A stretch of 64,000 bases of DNA from Archivesica marissinica. Taxonomy: Eukaryota; Mollusca; Bivalvia; Venerida; Vesicomyidae. A model generated the notes under the pieces. It ran no database searches and had not been told where the DNA came from. It worked only from the letters and a program-made list of their open reading frames with translations. Position numbers and translations under genes: made by a program. Positions 35,901 through 48,437 of this stretch are shown here, piece after piece. Each line of letters begins with the position of its first letter. Within the stretch, counting starts at the first letter, position 1. Location of the stretch: the NCBI GenBank assembly GCA_014843695.1, contig CM026395.1, forward strand, positions 46,133,270-46,197,269. The letters run 5' to 3'.

Positions 35901-38900
35901 TGTTACTGTTGCTATTGTTACTGCTGCTACTGTTACTGCTGCTACTGTTACTGCTGCTACTGCTGCTACTGTTACTGCTGCTACTGTTACTGCTGATACT
36001 GTTACTGCTGCTAATGTTACTGCTGATACTGTTACTGCTGCTAATGTTACTGCTGTTACTCTTACTGCTGATACTGTTACTGCTGCTAATGTTACTGCTG
36101 CTACTGATGCTGCTGCTACTGTTACTGCTACTAATGTTACTGCTGATACTGTTACTGCTGCTACTGTTACTGCTGCTACTGTTACTGCTGCTAATGTTAC
36201 TGCTGTTACTGTTACTGCTGATACAGTTACTGCTGCTACTGTTACTGCTGCTACTGCTGTTACTGTTACTGCAGCTACTGTTACTGCTGCTACTGTTACT
36301 GCTGCTACTGTTACTGCTGATACTGTTACTGCTGATACTGCTGTTGTTGTTCTTGCTGCTATTGTTACTGCTTGTGCTACTGTTACTGATGTTACTGCTG
36401 CTGCTGTTACTGTTGTTGCTGATACTGCTACTGTTGCTGATTATACTGTTACTGCCTGTGCTACTACTGCTGCTGCTGCTGCTGCTGTTACTGTCGTTGT
36501 TGATACTGCTACTGTTGCTGATGATACTGTTACTGCTGCTGCTGCTGATAATGTTACTGTTGATACTGCTGTTGCTGTTCTTGCTGCTATTGTTACTGCT
36601 TGTGCTACTGTTGCTGCTTGTCCTACTGTTGCTGCTGCTATTGTTACTGTTGCTACTGTTACTGTTGCTACTGTCACTGCTGCTACTGTTACCGCTGCTG
36701 CAGTTACTGCTGCTACTGTTACTGCTGCTGCTGTTACTGTTGTTGTTGATACCGCTGCTGCTTGTGCTACTGTTACTGCTGCTACTGTTACTGCTGCTAC
36801 TGTTACTGCTGATACTGTTACCGCTGCTACTGTTACCGCTGCTGCTGTTACCGCTGCTGCTGTTACCGCTGAAATTGTTACCGTTGCTACTGTTACTGCT
36901 GCTACTGTTACTGCTGCTACTGTTACTGCTGCTACTGTTACTGCTGCTGATGCTGCCTCAGTTACTGCTGCTATTGTTACTGCTGCCACTGTTACTGCTG
37001 CTACTCTTACTGCTGTTACTCTTACTGTTGCTACTCTTAGTGTTGCTACTGTCACTGCTGCTACTGTTACCGCTGCTGCAGTTACTGCTGCTACTGTTAC
37101 TGCTGCTGCTGTTACTGTTGCTGTTGATACCGCTGCTGCTTGTGCTACTGTTACTGCTGCTACTGTTACTGCTGCTACTGTTACTGCTGGTACTGTTACT
37201 TATGCTACTGTTACTGCTGCTGCTGTTACTGCCGCTACTGATACTGCTGGTACTGTTACTGCTGTTACTCTTACTGTTGCTACTCTTAGTGTTGCTACTG
37301 TCACTGCTGCTACTGTTACCGCTGCTGCAGTTACTGCTGCTACTGTTACTGCTGCTGCTGTTACTGTTGCTGTTGATACCGCTGCTGCTTGTGCTACTGT
37401 TACTGCTGCTACTGTTACTGCTGCTACTGTTACTGCTGGTACTGTTACTTATGCTACTGTTACTGCTGCTGCTGTTACTGCCGCTACTGATACTGCTGGT
37501 ACTGTTACTGCTAGTACTGTTACTGCTGCTACTGTTACCGCTGCTGCTGTTACTGTTGTTGTTGATACCGCTGCTGCTTGTGCTACTGTTACTGCTGCTA
37601 CTGCTAATGCTCTACTGTTACTGCTGATATTGTTACCGCTGCTACTGTTACCGCTGCTACTGTTACTGCTGCTACTGTTACTGCTGCTACTGTTACTGCT
37701 GATACTGTTACTGCTGCTACTGTTACTGCTACTGTTACTGCTGCTACTGTTACTGCTGCTACTGTTACTGCTGTTACTGTTATTGCTGCTACTGTTACTG
37801 CTCTTACTGTTACTGCTGGTACTGTTACTGCTGCTACTCTTACTGCTGATACTGTTACTGATGCTACTGTTACTGCTGCTACTGTTACTGCTGCTACTGT
37901 TACTGCTGTTACTGTTACTGCTGCTACTGTTACTGCTGCTACTGTTACTGCTGATACTGTTACTGCTGATACTGCTTCTGCTGATACTGTTACTGCTGCT
38001 ACTGTTACTGCTGCTACTGTTACTGCGGCTACTGTTACTGCTGCTACTGTTACTGCTACTGTTACTGCCACTACTGTTACTGCTGATACTGTTACTGCTG
38101 CTACTGTTACTGCTGCTACTGTTACTGCTGCTAATGTTACTGCTGATAGTGTTACTGCTGCTACTGTTACTGCTACTACTGTTACTGCTGATAATGTTAC
38201 TGCTGCTACTGTTACTGCTGCTAATGTTACTGCTGATAATGTTACTGCTGCTACTGTTACTGCTGCTACTGTTACTACTGCTACTGTTACTGCTCTACTG
38301 TTACTGCTGCTACTGTTACTGCTGCTACTTTTACTGCTACTACTGTTACTGCTGCTACTGTTACTGCTTCTACTGTTACTGCTGCTACTGTTACTGCTGC
38401 TACTCTTACTGCTACTGTTACTCTACTACTGTTACTGCTGCTACTGTTACTGCTGCTACTGTTACTGCTGCTACTGTTACTGCTGCTACTGTTACTGCTG
38501 CTACTGTTACTGCTGCTACTGTTACTGCTGCTACTGTTACCGCTGCTATTGTTACTGCTGCTACTATTACTGCTGCTACTGTTACTGCTGCTACTGTTAC
38601 TGCTGCTACTGTTACTGCTACTACTGTTACTGCTGCTACTGTTACTGCTGCTACTGTTACTGCTGCTACTGTTACTGCTGCTACTGTTACTGCTGCTACT
38701 GTTACTGCTGCTACTGTTACTGCTGCTACTGTTACTGCTGATACTGTTACTGCTGCTAATGTTACTGCTGATCCTGTTACTGCTGCTACTGTTACTGCTG
38801 CTAATGTTACTGCTGCTACTGCTACTGCTGATACTGCTACAGCTAATACTGTTACTGCTGCTAATGTTACTGCTGCTACTGTTACTGCTGATACTGTTAC

Positions 38901-41900
38901 TGCTGCTACTGTTACTGCTGCTACTGTTACTGCTGATACTGCTGATACTGTTACTGCTGCTACTGTTACTGCTGATACTGCTACTGCTGCTACGGTTACT
39001 GCTGATACTGTTACTGCTGCAACTGTTACTGCTACAGTTACTGCTACCACTGTTACTGCTGATACTGTTACTGCTGCTACTGTTACTGCTGATACTGTTA
39101 CTGCTGCTATTGTTACTGCTGATACTACTACTGCTGATACTATTACTGCTGCTCCTGTTACTGCTGCTATTGTTACTGCTGCTACTGTTACTGCTGATAC
39201 TGTTACTGCTGCTACTGTTACTGCTGATACTACTACTGCTGATACTATTACTGCTGCTACTGTTACTGCTGCTACTGTTACTGCTGATACTACTACTGCT
39301 GATACTATTACTGCTGCTACTGTTACTGCTGCTACTGTTACTGCTGCTAATGTTACTGCTGATACTGTTACTGCTGCTACTGTTACTGCTGCTACTGTTA
39401 CTGCTGATACTGTTTCTGCTACTACTGTTACTGCTACTGTTACTGCTACTGTTACTGCTACTGTTACTGCTACTGTTACTGCTACTGTTACTGCTGCTAC
39501 TGTTACTGCTGCTACTGTTACTGCTGCTACTGTTACTGTTGCTACTGTTACTGCTGCTACTGTTACTGCTGATACTGTTACTGCTGATACTGTTACTGTT
39601 GCTACTGTTACTATTGCTACTGTTGCTACTGTTACTGCGGCTACTGTTACCGCTGCTGCTTTTACTGCTGCTACTGTTACCGCTGCTGCTGTTACTGCTG
39701 CTACTGTTACCGCTGCTGCTGTTACTGCTGCTACTGTTACTGCTGCTGCTGTTCCTGTTGTTGTTGATACCGCTGCTGCTTGTGCTACTGTTACTGCTGC
39801 TACTGTTACTGCTGGTACTGTTACTGTTGCTACTGTTACTGCTGCTGCTGTTACTGCCGCTACTGTTACTGCTGGTACTGTTACTGCTGGTACTATTATT
39901 GCTGCTACTGTTACCGCTGCTGCTGTTATTGTTGTTGTTGATACCGCTGCTGCTTGTGCTACTGTTACTGCTGCTACTGCTACTGCTGATACTGTTACTG
40001 CTGCTGCTTGTGCTACTGTTACTGTTGCTACTGTTACTGCTGCTACTGTTACTGCTGCTACTGTTACTGTTGCTAATGTTACTGCTGTTACTGTTACTGC
40101 TGCTACTGTTACTGCTACTACTGTTACTGCTGCTACTGTTACTGCTGCTAGTGTTACTGCTGATACTGTTACTGCTGATACTGCTACTGCTGATACTGTT
40201 ACTGCTGATAATGTGATTGCTGCTACTGCTGATACTGTTACTGCTGCTATTGTTACTGCTGCTACTGTTACTGCTGATACTACTACTGCTGATACTATTA
40301 CTGCTGCTACTGTTACTGCTGCTACTGTTACTGCTGATACTACTACTGCTGATACTATTACTGCTGCTACTGTTACTGCTGCTAGTGTTACTGCTGATAC
40401 TGCTACAGCTGCTACTGTAATTGCTGATACTGTTACTGCTGCTACGGTTACTGCTGATACTGTTACTGATGCAACTGTTACTGCTACTGTTACTGCTACC
40501 ACTGTTACTGCTGCTACTCTTACTGCTGATACTGTTACTGCTGCTACTGTTACTGCTGATACTGTTACTGCTGCTACTGTTACTGCTGATACTGTTACTG
40601 TTGCTATTGTTACTGCTGCTACTGTTACTGCTGCTACTGTTACTGCTGCTACTGCTGCTACTGTTACTGCTGCTACTGTTAGTGCTGATACTGTTACTGC
40701 TGCTAATGTTACTGCTGATACTGTTACTGCTGCTAATGTTACTGCTGTTACTCTTACTGCTGATACTGTTACTGCTGCTAATGTTACTGCTGCTACTGTT
40801 GCTGCTGCTACTGTTACTGCTACTAATGTTACTGCTGATACTGTTACTGCTGCTACTGTTACTGCTGCTACTGTTACTGCTGCTAATGTTACTGCTGTTA
40901 CTGTTACTGCTGATACTGTTACTGCTGCTACTGTTACTGCTGCTACTGTTACTGCTGTTACTATTACTGCAGCTACTGTTACTGCTGCTACTGTTACTGC
41001 TGCTACTGTTACTGCTGATACTGTTACTGCTGATACTGCTGTTGTTGTTCTTGCTGCTATTGTTACTGCTTGTGCTACTGTTACTGATGTTACTGCTGCT
41101 GCTGTTACTGTTGTTGCTGATACTGCTACTGTTGCTGATGATACTGTTACTGCTGCTGCTGATAATGTTACTGTTGATACTGCTGTTGCTGTTCTTGCTG
41201 CTATTGTTACTGCTTGTGCTACTGTTGCTGCTTGTCCTACTGTTGCTGCTGCTATTGTTACTGCTGCTATTGTTACTGCTTTTGATACTGCTACTGCTGC
41301 TGTTGTTACTGTTGTTGCTGCGTGTGCTACTGTTACTGCTACTATTGTTACTGCGTGTGCTACTGTTACTGCTGCTATTGTTGCTGCTTGTGCTACTGTT
41401 GCTGCTATTGTTACTGATTGTGCTACTGTTGCTGCTGCTATTGTTACTGCTGCTATTTTACTGCTGTTAGTGTTACTGCTTGTGCTACTGTTACTGCTGC
41501 TATTGTTACTGATTGTGCTACTGTTGCTGCTGCTATTGTTACTGCTTTTGCTACTGTTACTGCTGATATTGTTACTGCTTGTGCTACTGTTACTGCTGCT
41601 ACTGTTACCGCTCTACTGTTACTGCTGCTACTGTTACTGCTGCTACTGTTACCGCTGCTACTGTTACTACTGCTACTGTTACTGCTGCTATTGTTACTGC
41701 TGCTACTGTTACTGCTGCTACTGTTACTGCTGATACTGTTACTGCTGTTACTGTTACTGTTGCTACTGTTACTGCTGCTACTGTTACTGCTGGTACTGTT
41801 ACTGTTGCTACTGTTACTGCTGCTTTTGTTACTGCTGCTACTGTTACTGCTGCTATTGTTACTGCTGCTACTGTTACTGCTGCTACTGTTACTGCTGGTA

Positions 41901-44805
41901 CTGTTACTGCTGCTACTGTTACTGTTGCTACTGTTACTGCTGGTACTGTTACTGTTGCTACTGTTACTGCAGCTGCTGTTACTGCTGCTACTGTTACTGC
42001 TGGTACTGTTACTGCTGGTACTGTTACTGCTGCTACTGTTACCGCTGCTGCTGTTACTGTTGTTGTTGATACCGCTGCTGCTTGTGCTACTTTTACTGCT
42101 GCTACTCTTACTGCTGCTACTCTTACTGTTGCTACTGTTACTGTTGCTACTGTTACTGTTGCTACTGTTACTGCGGCTACTGTTACCGCTGCTGCTGTTA
42201 CTGCTGCTACTGTTACTGTTGCTACTGTTACTGCGGCTACTGTTACCGCTGCTACTGTTACTGCTGCTACTGTTACCGCTGCTACTGTTACTGCTGCTAT
42301 TGTTACTGCTGCTACTGTTACTGCTGCTACTGTTACTGCTGCTACTGTTACTGCTGCTACTGTTACTGCTGCTACTGTTACTGCTGCTACTGTTACTGCT
42401 GCTACTGTTACTGCTGATACTGCTACTGCTGCTACTGTAACTGCTGATACTGTTACTGCTGCTACTGTTACTGATGCTGCTGATACTGCTACTGCAGCTA
42501 CTTTTACTGCTGATACTGTTACTGCTGCTACTGTTACTGCTGCTACTGTTACTGCTGATACTGTTTCTGCTGCTACTGTTACTGCTACTGTTACTGCTAC
42601 TACTGTTACTGCTGCTACTGTTACTGCTGCTACTGTTACTGCTGCTACTGTTACTGCTGCTACTGTTACTGCTACTGTTACTGCTGCTACTGTTACTGCT
42701 GGTACTGTTACTGCTGGTACTGTTACTGCTGCTACTGTTACCGCTGCTGCTGTTACTGTTGTTGTTGATACCGCTGCTGCTTGTGCTACTGTTACTGCTG
42801 CTACTGTTACTGCTGCTATTGTTACTGCTGATACGGTTACCGCTGCTACTGTTACCGCTGCTGCTGTTACCGCTGCTGCTGTTACCGCTGAAATTGTTAC
42901 CGCTTCTACTGTTACCGCTGCTACTGTTACTGCTGCTACTGTTACTGCTGCTACTTTTACTGCTGCTGATGCTGTCTCAGTTACTGCTGCTATTTTTACT
43001 GCTGCCACTGTTACCGCTGCTACTGTCACTGCTGCTAGTGATGCTGTTGCTACTGTTACTGCTGCTACTGTTACTGCTGCTACTGTTACTGTTGCTACTG
43101 TTACTGCTGCTACTCTTACTGTTACTGCTGCTACTCTTACTGCTGCTACTGTTACTGCTGCTATTGTTACTGCTGCTACTGTTACTGCTGCTACTGTTAC
43201 CGCTGCTATTGTTACTGCTACTACTGTTACTGCTGCTACTGTTACTGCTGCTACTGTTATTGCTACTACTGTTACTGCTGCTACTGTTACTGCTGCTACT
43301 GTTACTGCTGCTACTGTTACCGCTGCTATTGTTACTGCTGCTACTGTTACTGCTGCTACTGTTACTGCTGCTACTGTTACCGCTGCTATTGTTACTGCTA
43401 CTACTACTACTGTTACTGCTGCTACTGTTACTGCTGCTACTGTTACTGCTGCTACTGTTACTGTTGCTACTGTTACTGCTGCTACTGTTACCGCTGCTAT
43501 TGTTACTGCTGCTACTGTTACTGCTGCTACTGTTACTGCTGCTACTGTTACTGCTGCTACTGTTACTGCTACTACTGTTACTGCTGCTACTGTTACTGCT
43601 GCTACTGTTACTGCTGTTACTGTTACTGCTGATACTGTTACTGCTGCTACTGTTACTGCTGTTACTGTTACTGCTGATACTGTTACCGCTGCTACTGTTA
43701 CTGCTGCTACTGTTACTGCTGCTACTGTTACCTCTGCTACTGTTACTGCTGATACTGTTACTGCTGCTAATGTTACTGCTGCTACTGTTACTGCTGCTAC
43801 TGTTACTGCTGTTACTGCTGCTGCTGATAATGTTACTGCTGATACTGCTGTTGTTGTTCTTGCTGCTATTGTTACTGCTTGTGCTACTGTTGCTGCTACT
43901 GTTATTGCTTGTGCCACTGTTACTGCTGTTACTGTTGTTGCTGATACTGCTACTGTTACTGCTGATACTGTTACTGCTGATACTGTTACTGCTGATACTG
44001 TTACTGCTGCTACTGTTACTGCTGCTACTGTTACTGCTGATACTGTTACTGCTGATACTGCTGTTGTTGTTCTTGCTGCTGTTTGTTACTGCTGCTACTG
44101 TTACTGCTGTTACTGCTGCTGCTGTTACTGTTGTTGCTGATACTGCTACTGTTGCTGATTATACTGTTACTGCCTGTGCTACTACTGCTGCTGCTGCTGC
44201 TGTTACTGTCGTTGTTGATACTGCTACTGTTGCTGATGATATTGTTACTGCTGCTGCTGATAATGTTACTGTTGATACTGCTGTTGCTGTTCTTGCTGCT
44301 ATTGTTACTGCTTGTGCTACTGTTGCTGCTACTGTTATTGATTGTGCCACTGTTACTGATGTTACTGCTGCTGCTGTTACTGTTGTTGCTGATACTGTTG
44401 TTGCTGAGCCTGCTACTGTTGCTGATGATACTGTTACTGCCTGTGCTACTATTACTGCTGTTACTGCTGCTGCTGTTACTGTTGTTGCTGATACTGCTAC
44501 TGTTGCTGATGATACTGTTACTGCCTGTGCTACTACTACTGCTGCTGCTGCTGCTGCTGTTACTGTCATTGCTGATACTGCTACTGTTGCTGATGATACT
44601 GTTACTGCCTGTGCTACTACTACTGCTGCTGCTGCTGTTACTGTTGTTGCTGATACTGCTACTGTTGCTGATGATACTGTTACTGCCTGTGCTACTGTTA
44701 CTGCTGTTACTGCTGCTGTTGTTACAGTTGTTGCTGATATTGCTGCTGCTGCTACTGTTGCTGGTGCTACTGCTACTGCTACTGCTGCTGCTATTACTAT
44801 TACAC
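32977..44805. repeat. 15-bp satellite array (ACTGTTACTGCTGCT), 11.8 kb
   Basis: The base unit is five codons long (ACT GTT ACT GCT GCT) with many third-base and codon-level variants: GAT for GCT, AAT for ACT, ACC for ACT, plus recurrent inserts such as GTTGTTGTTGATACCGCTGC. Five of six frames of the unit lack stops, so long ORFs appear on both strands. The longest (33037-41733, 2,898 codons) switches between Leu-rich and Thr/Val/Ala-rich stretches wherever a non-triplet indel shifts frame. That is the mark of an ORF without selection. Large internal duplications are described in the findings. The last ~900 bp use a longer mixed unit containing GATACTGCTACTGTTGCTGA. Confidence 0.97.
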
Positions 44806-45149
44806 GACAACCACCCGATCTTAAGTATTCGGTAGTGTATCAGAAAATGAAGCATAACTACTAAATTCACTCGACATCATGCTGGCACCAACCCGTGAGC
44901 AAACCAATGGCATTAAGCAATAGAGCTAGTTTTATAAAACAAATATCTCCGTATTCATCCGCGGTTTGTATTTTAGCTATTTTCTGGCAATCATGAATAG
45001 TTAATTATAAAATAATGTTTAGTTTAATCACCTAAAAGATTACACTTATTACCTCTCGCAAAAACACTCCTCCCCCATAAAGTAGTCCTGGTACTACTTT
45101 CAGACACTGCGCAATACTAGTATATAAAAGGAAGAATCTATCGAATGGC
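44806..45149. other. Spacer, no gene seen
   Basis: Unique AT-rich sequence after the 15-bp array. No feature recognised. Confidence 0.45.
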
Positions 45150-45384
45150 CATATGAGCGACGCCTCCTGAAGAGATTAGTCATTTTAGATTTTTGGAGGA
45201 TAATGTAATGATACAGACAGAGTCTCCTCTGGTTCTATTACGTGCACGGTGTACAGCACCGACACGAGACCTCGATTTAAAGTCACATCTGTAAGACTGT
45301 TATTTTTATTAGGGTCAGACGGGGGATCGAACCTGCTATCCCTGGATTACCAGTCCAGCGTGTTACCAATGGACTACAGATCCG
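45150..45384 (-). mobile_element. SINE family B, copy 1
   Basis: The minus strand begins CGGATCTGTAGTCCATTGGT, then CTGGACTGGTAATCCAGGGA and a B box GGTTCGATCCCCCGTCTGAC, so the head is clearly tRNA-derived (a Thr-like anticodon-arm GGT). The body has CGAGGTCTCGTGTCGGTGCT, ACGTGCACGG-type sequence in complement, TGTATCATTACATTATCCTCC and ACTAATCTCTTCAGGAGGCG. Five other copies are in the window. Confidence 0.88.
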
Positions 45385-45403
45385 TATGTAGAAATGAAAA
45401 TAA

Positions 45404-45682
45404 TATGTGTGTTTTTTACGTTTATTTATCGTCGCTACCTGTTGCATATATGAGCGACGCCTCCTGAAGAGATTAGTCATTTTATATGTGTGAAGGATAG
45501 TGCAATGATACAGACATAGACCCATTCCAGAGTCTCCTCTGGTTCTTTTACGTGCACTGTATACAGCACCGATACGAGACCTCGGTTTAAAGTCCCACCT
45601 GAAATACTGTTAATATTGTAAATTTTATTAGGGTCAGACGAGGGAACGAACCTGCGATCTCTGGATTATCAGTCCGTCTGTG
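45404..45682 (-). mobile_element. SINE family B, copy 2
   Basis: Same body as copy 1, plus a 3' tail GACGATAAATAAACGTAAAA on the minus strand. The head end is shortened after CCAGAGATCGCAGGTTCG. Confidence 0.88.
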
Positions 45683-46199
45683 TTTTAGTACGCTTAGTTA
45701 TGAGGGCTAGTTTTATACACAAATCTCTCCTCTGTTAGAATGTTACTGAAGTAGCAATAGTCATATTGTTTACTATACGGGTAAATCTTCTATGCGTAAC
45801 GATTTCTTTCTCACGCAACGGTACAAACTAATGTGCCAATTCCACCTACACAACCCTCGCCCACACTGGCTGAACACTGGTACAGTGACCCTAACGAAAC
45901 AAGTTAGCATACACTATTCACACGCGTATGAGATGCAATTGTAGAGGAATTTCCTGGATTAAGTTCAAAATACCTACGTGGAAGATAATGTTTCTTACGC
46001 ACGCATCCGTACACCCATGAGCATTCGCACTTTAGTGTTCGCATGTCTTAGACCTGATTGTACGAGGGAAGATATTATGTCAGGCGTGAGATGTCGACCG
46101 GGGTCTCACTAGTATGCGTGAGATGTCGACCGGCGTCCGGGGTCTCCCGAGTATGCGTGGCGAACTAATAATATGTGGGTCACGCTGCGTGCTGATATG
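45683..46199. other. Spacer with a small duplicated segment
   Basis: No gene. At 46085-46160 the phrase GTGAGATGTCGACCGG occurs twice, each followed by GGGTCTC and GTATGCGTG after a short variable stretch. This is a two-copy tandem duplication. Confidence 0.5.
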
Positions 46200-46211
46200 A
46201 TCATGCAGGTG

Positions 46212-46294
46212 TCTCTTCTGTTTATGTATCGTCGCTATTGCTTGCCCATATGAGCGACCCCTCTTGAAGAGATTCGTCATTTAGATGTGTTGGG
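46212..46294 (-). mobile_element. SINE family B, short 3' fragment
   Basis: Contains TTTATGTATCGTCGCTATTG, CCATATGAGCGACCCCTC and TTGAAGAGATTCGTCATTTA, the 3' end of the family only. Confidence 0.75.
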
Positions 46295-46385
46295 GCAAAT
46301 ATTTGGGAAACAATTATACAATATAACAGGAAAATACATTCTGTAGAAATTGCGTTTTCCCTGATGTAGTGTAGCTTTAATGGTT
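46295..46385. repeat. End fragment related to the MITE at 59153-59677
   Basis: Contains AGGAAAATACATTCTGTAGA, AATTGCGTTTTCCCTGATG and TAGTGTAGCTTTAA. In inverse orientation 59155-59240 has the same order. Confidence 0.55.
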
Positions 46386-46527
46386 TTGGAACCATCATGT
46401 ATACTGAATCAGTAACTGGCAGGTGCACGAGCGACACCCTCTGGGAAATAAAACTATTCAAGATGGCGTCCAAGATGCACGTCGATTACATAAATCGCAT
46501 TTGCTCCATTGATATGTCACCTGTTAT
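46386..46527. other. Short spacer, no gene seen
   Basis: No recognised feature. Confidence 0.4.
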
Positions 46528-46711
46528 TGTGTGTTTTACGTTTATTTATCGTCGCTACCGGTTGCCCATATGACTGACGCCTACTGATGAGATTAGTCAT
46601 TTTAGATATTTGGACGATAGTGCAAGGATACATATAATGAGAACCATTCCAGTGTCTCTTTTGTTTCTTTTACGTTCATGGTGTAAAGAGATCTCGGTTT
46701 TAAATTTAAAT
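46528..46711 (-). mobile_element. SINE family B, diverged copy without head
   Basis: GTGTTTTACGTTTATTTATC, GTCGCTACCGGTTGCCCATA, GAGATTAGTCATTTTAGATA and GAGATCTCGGTTTTAAATTT match the body and 3' end. The tRNA head is missing. Confidence 0.8.
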
Positions 46712-46894
46712 AATTACGTATTAGATCTACACCATATGTGGGTTTGGATAACTGTCTGCATATTAACATAAAATTGCCCCATAATGCTTAGCTTCCTAGC
46801 GATCATTCATATTAAATTTTAAACCACATTATTTTTGATTGGCACGCAACCCCTCTTAAACCAATGTGTGAAATGATTGTATATGCAGCACGTC
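46712..46894. other. Spacer, no gene seen
   Basis: No recognised feature. Confidence 0.4.
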
Positions 46895-47715
46895 GTTTCT
46901 ATGCCAGGTCAGAGTTGGTTATATAATACTCACTGTCCACAATGCTAAGACGTTGATCATCTTTTATAAACCTAAAATGATCGCTAACCCACAATATACA
47001 GTCAGAGTCAGTCATAAGATGGCCTATACAACCCATGTAGCTCATCCGTATATGAAGTCCACCCAATCGAAGAACTATCTTCTTTACATGGCTATCTGGT
47101 GTCTCTGTGTCTATTAAGCATTGAGCCTTCCACCAAAGTGGCTGATCAAATGTCAATACAGGTATGATGTTATATGCCTGTGCTTGTCTCTGCTACAAAG
47201 ACGAGGGTGGAGAATAGTATATACACGTTTCATTTGATGGATCCATGTCAATCATCGGCATGAAGAATGTAGAGGACGCACCTGGGTGACTTCCATCGTA
47301 AATCATCTGCATGGTGCCATTCCATAGTGGTGACTTCGGTCTCCCAGTAACCACGATATATTCCAAAGTATATCTATATTGTACGTCTTGTCTTCTGTGA
47401 TAGACTTCGGCAAGGCTTTAAAAAACTAACTCTTCATTTTCCATCGGGATTCGGTAGTGTATTCTGATTCTTGTCATTTCCACTACATCAGAAGTAGAAA
47501 GGTTTGCCCTAGGAATAACCTTTTTGGATCAGCTTTCTGGGATAACAATCGCAATTATGCCCATCCCATGAAATGTGTTCAGTCCGTCAATTGTTTGGAT
47601 GTTATGGTCAGCATTATCGGCCATGAACTGCACAAATGAGTCGTCAGCGCATATTGGAATTTCAAGATTTTCTGACAAGGCTGCATTCTGTTCATACCGT
47701 AGCACTTCCCGATAG
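46895..47715 (-). pseudogene. Fragment of a diverged relative of the transposase-like protein
   Basis: Read on the minus strand from about 47715, frames give LRYEQNAALSENLEI, FVQFMADNADHNIQTIDGLN and TFHGMGIIA, then a stop. Next come RPKSPLWNGTMQMIYDG, STFFMPMIDMDPSN, then LTFDQPLWWKAQCLI and KKIVLRLGGLHIRMSYMGCI (47156-46899). The same landmarks (DN-D, T-H-, DQ, RLGGLH) occur in the 18.5-21.8 kb pseudogene but the sequence is clearly another subfamily. The nuclease-like and Cys-rich C-terminal parts are not seen, so the copy is truncated, and it has stops and frameshifts. Confidence 0.75.
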
Positions 47716-48437
47716 GAACTACAAAATCCCTAGTTCATTTAATGTATCTAACAGAAAACGTGACATGTCATTATACTTTAATAAGAAGAAACAAGTACCC
47801 AGTTCAAAATGTTTAGAATAATTATGTATTACTGAAAATATGCTTAAAATATTGCCACAATGTTTGATTATGACTCAGATATATGAATTCTTATTATGTT
47901 CAGTAGTATTACTTACCATTATTGATGCAATCCCGGTTATGTATACTACCAAGTCTGCTTCAAACCTAGTTCTAAGACTACTGTTTACATACACAATATT
48001 AATATATCCGAAAAAAAGCTTATATAAATCGTTTTGAATGTAATAATAAATATAACAGCAGTAAAGCAAGTGAAACTTAGTCAAAAATGTCAGAATTTTG
48101 ACCATGACCTTGGAAATGGGTGTCAAGGTCATCCTAAAAATGACTGTACACTTTCTTAATTTTTTTAACAGCATTATACTCAAATGAATATTTAGGGAGT
48201 ATTAACTGTTTGTGCCTATTTATATCTGGATAATGCTATATATCGCAACTTCATGCTTTTACCATTCCTGGTGACCTTGACCTTGAAAAAAATTATATTT
48301 CCACCACGCCTAGAAAAAAGATTTTACTTTTTTTGAAAGATGAAACCTTATAGATGATGACAATATAGGTGCACTATCTGTTCAATTATTTTCTCTTGTT
48401 CGGTCATTTTTTTGGCTAAATGTACGGTACTGTACTG
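47716..48437. other. Spacer with TGACCTTG words
   Basis: No gene. TGACCATGACCTTGG (48102), GTCAAGGTCA (48120) and GGTGACCTTGACCTTGAA (48268) lie on the 5' side of the preceding pseudogene and recall the half-site words in the 18.3-22.3 kb element. Confidence 0.4.

Noticed and set aside
33037..41733. Giant 2,898-codon ORF (and 739-, 743-, 770-, 796- and 853-codon relatives) as genes
   Set aside because: The 15-bp unit has no stop in five of six frames and its length is a multiple of three. Frames switch at non-triplet indels, both strands are open, and no domain is present.
45340..45384. Possible functional tRNA-Thr gene
   Set aside because: The A and B boxes and anticodon-like arm are the head of SINE family B. 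The sequence continues into the SINE body, and the same head recurs in other copies.
47636..48037. Two plus-strand ORFs of about 60 codons
   Set aside because: One overlaps the antisense of the transposase-like fragment, the other has no domain. Neither shows coding character.
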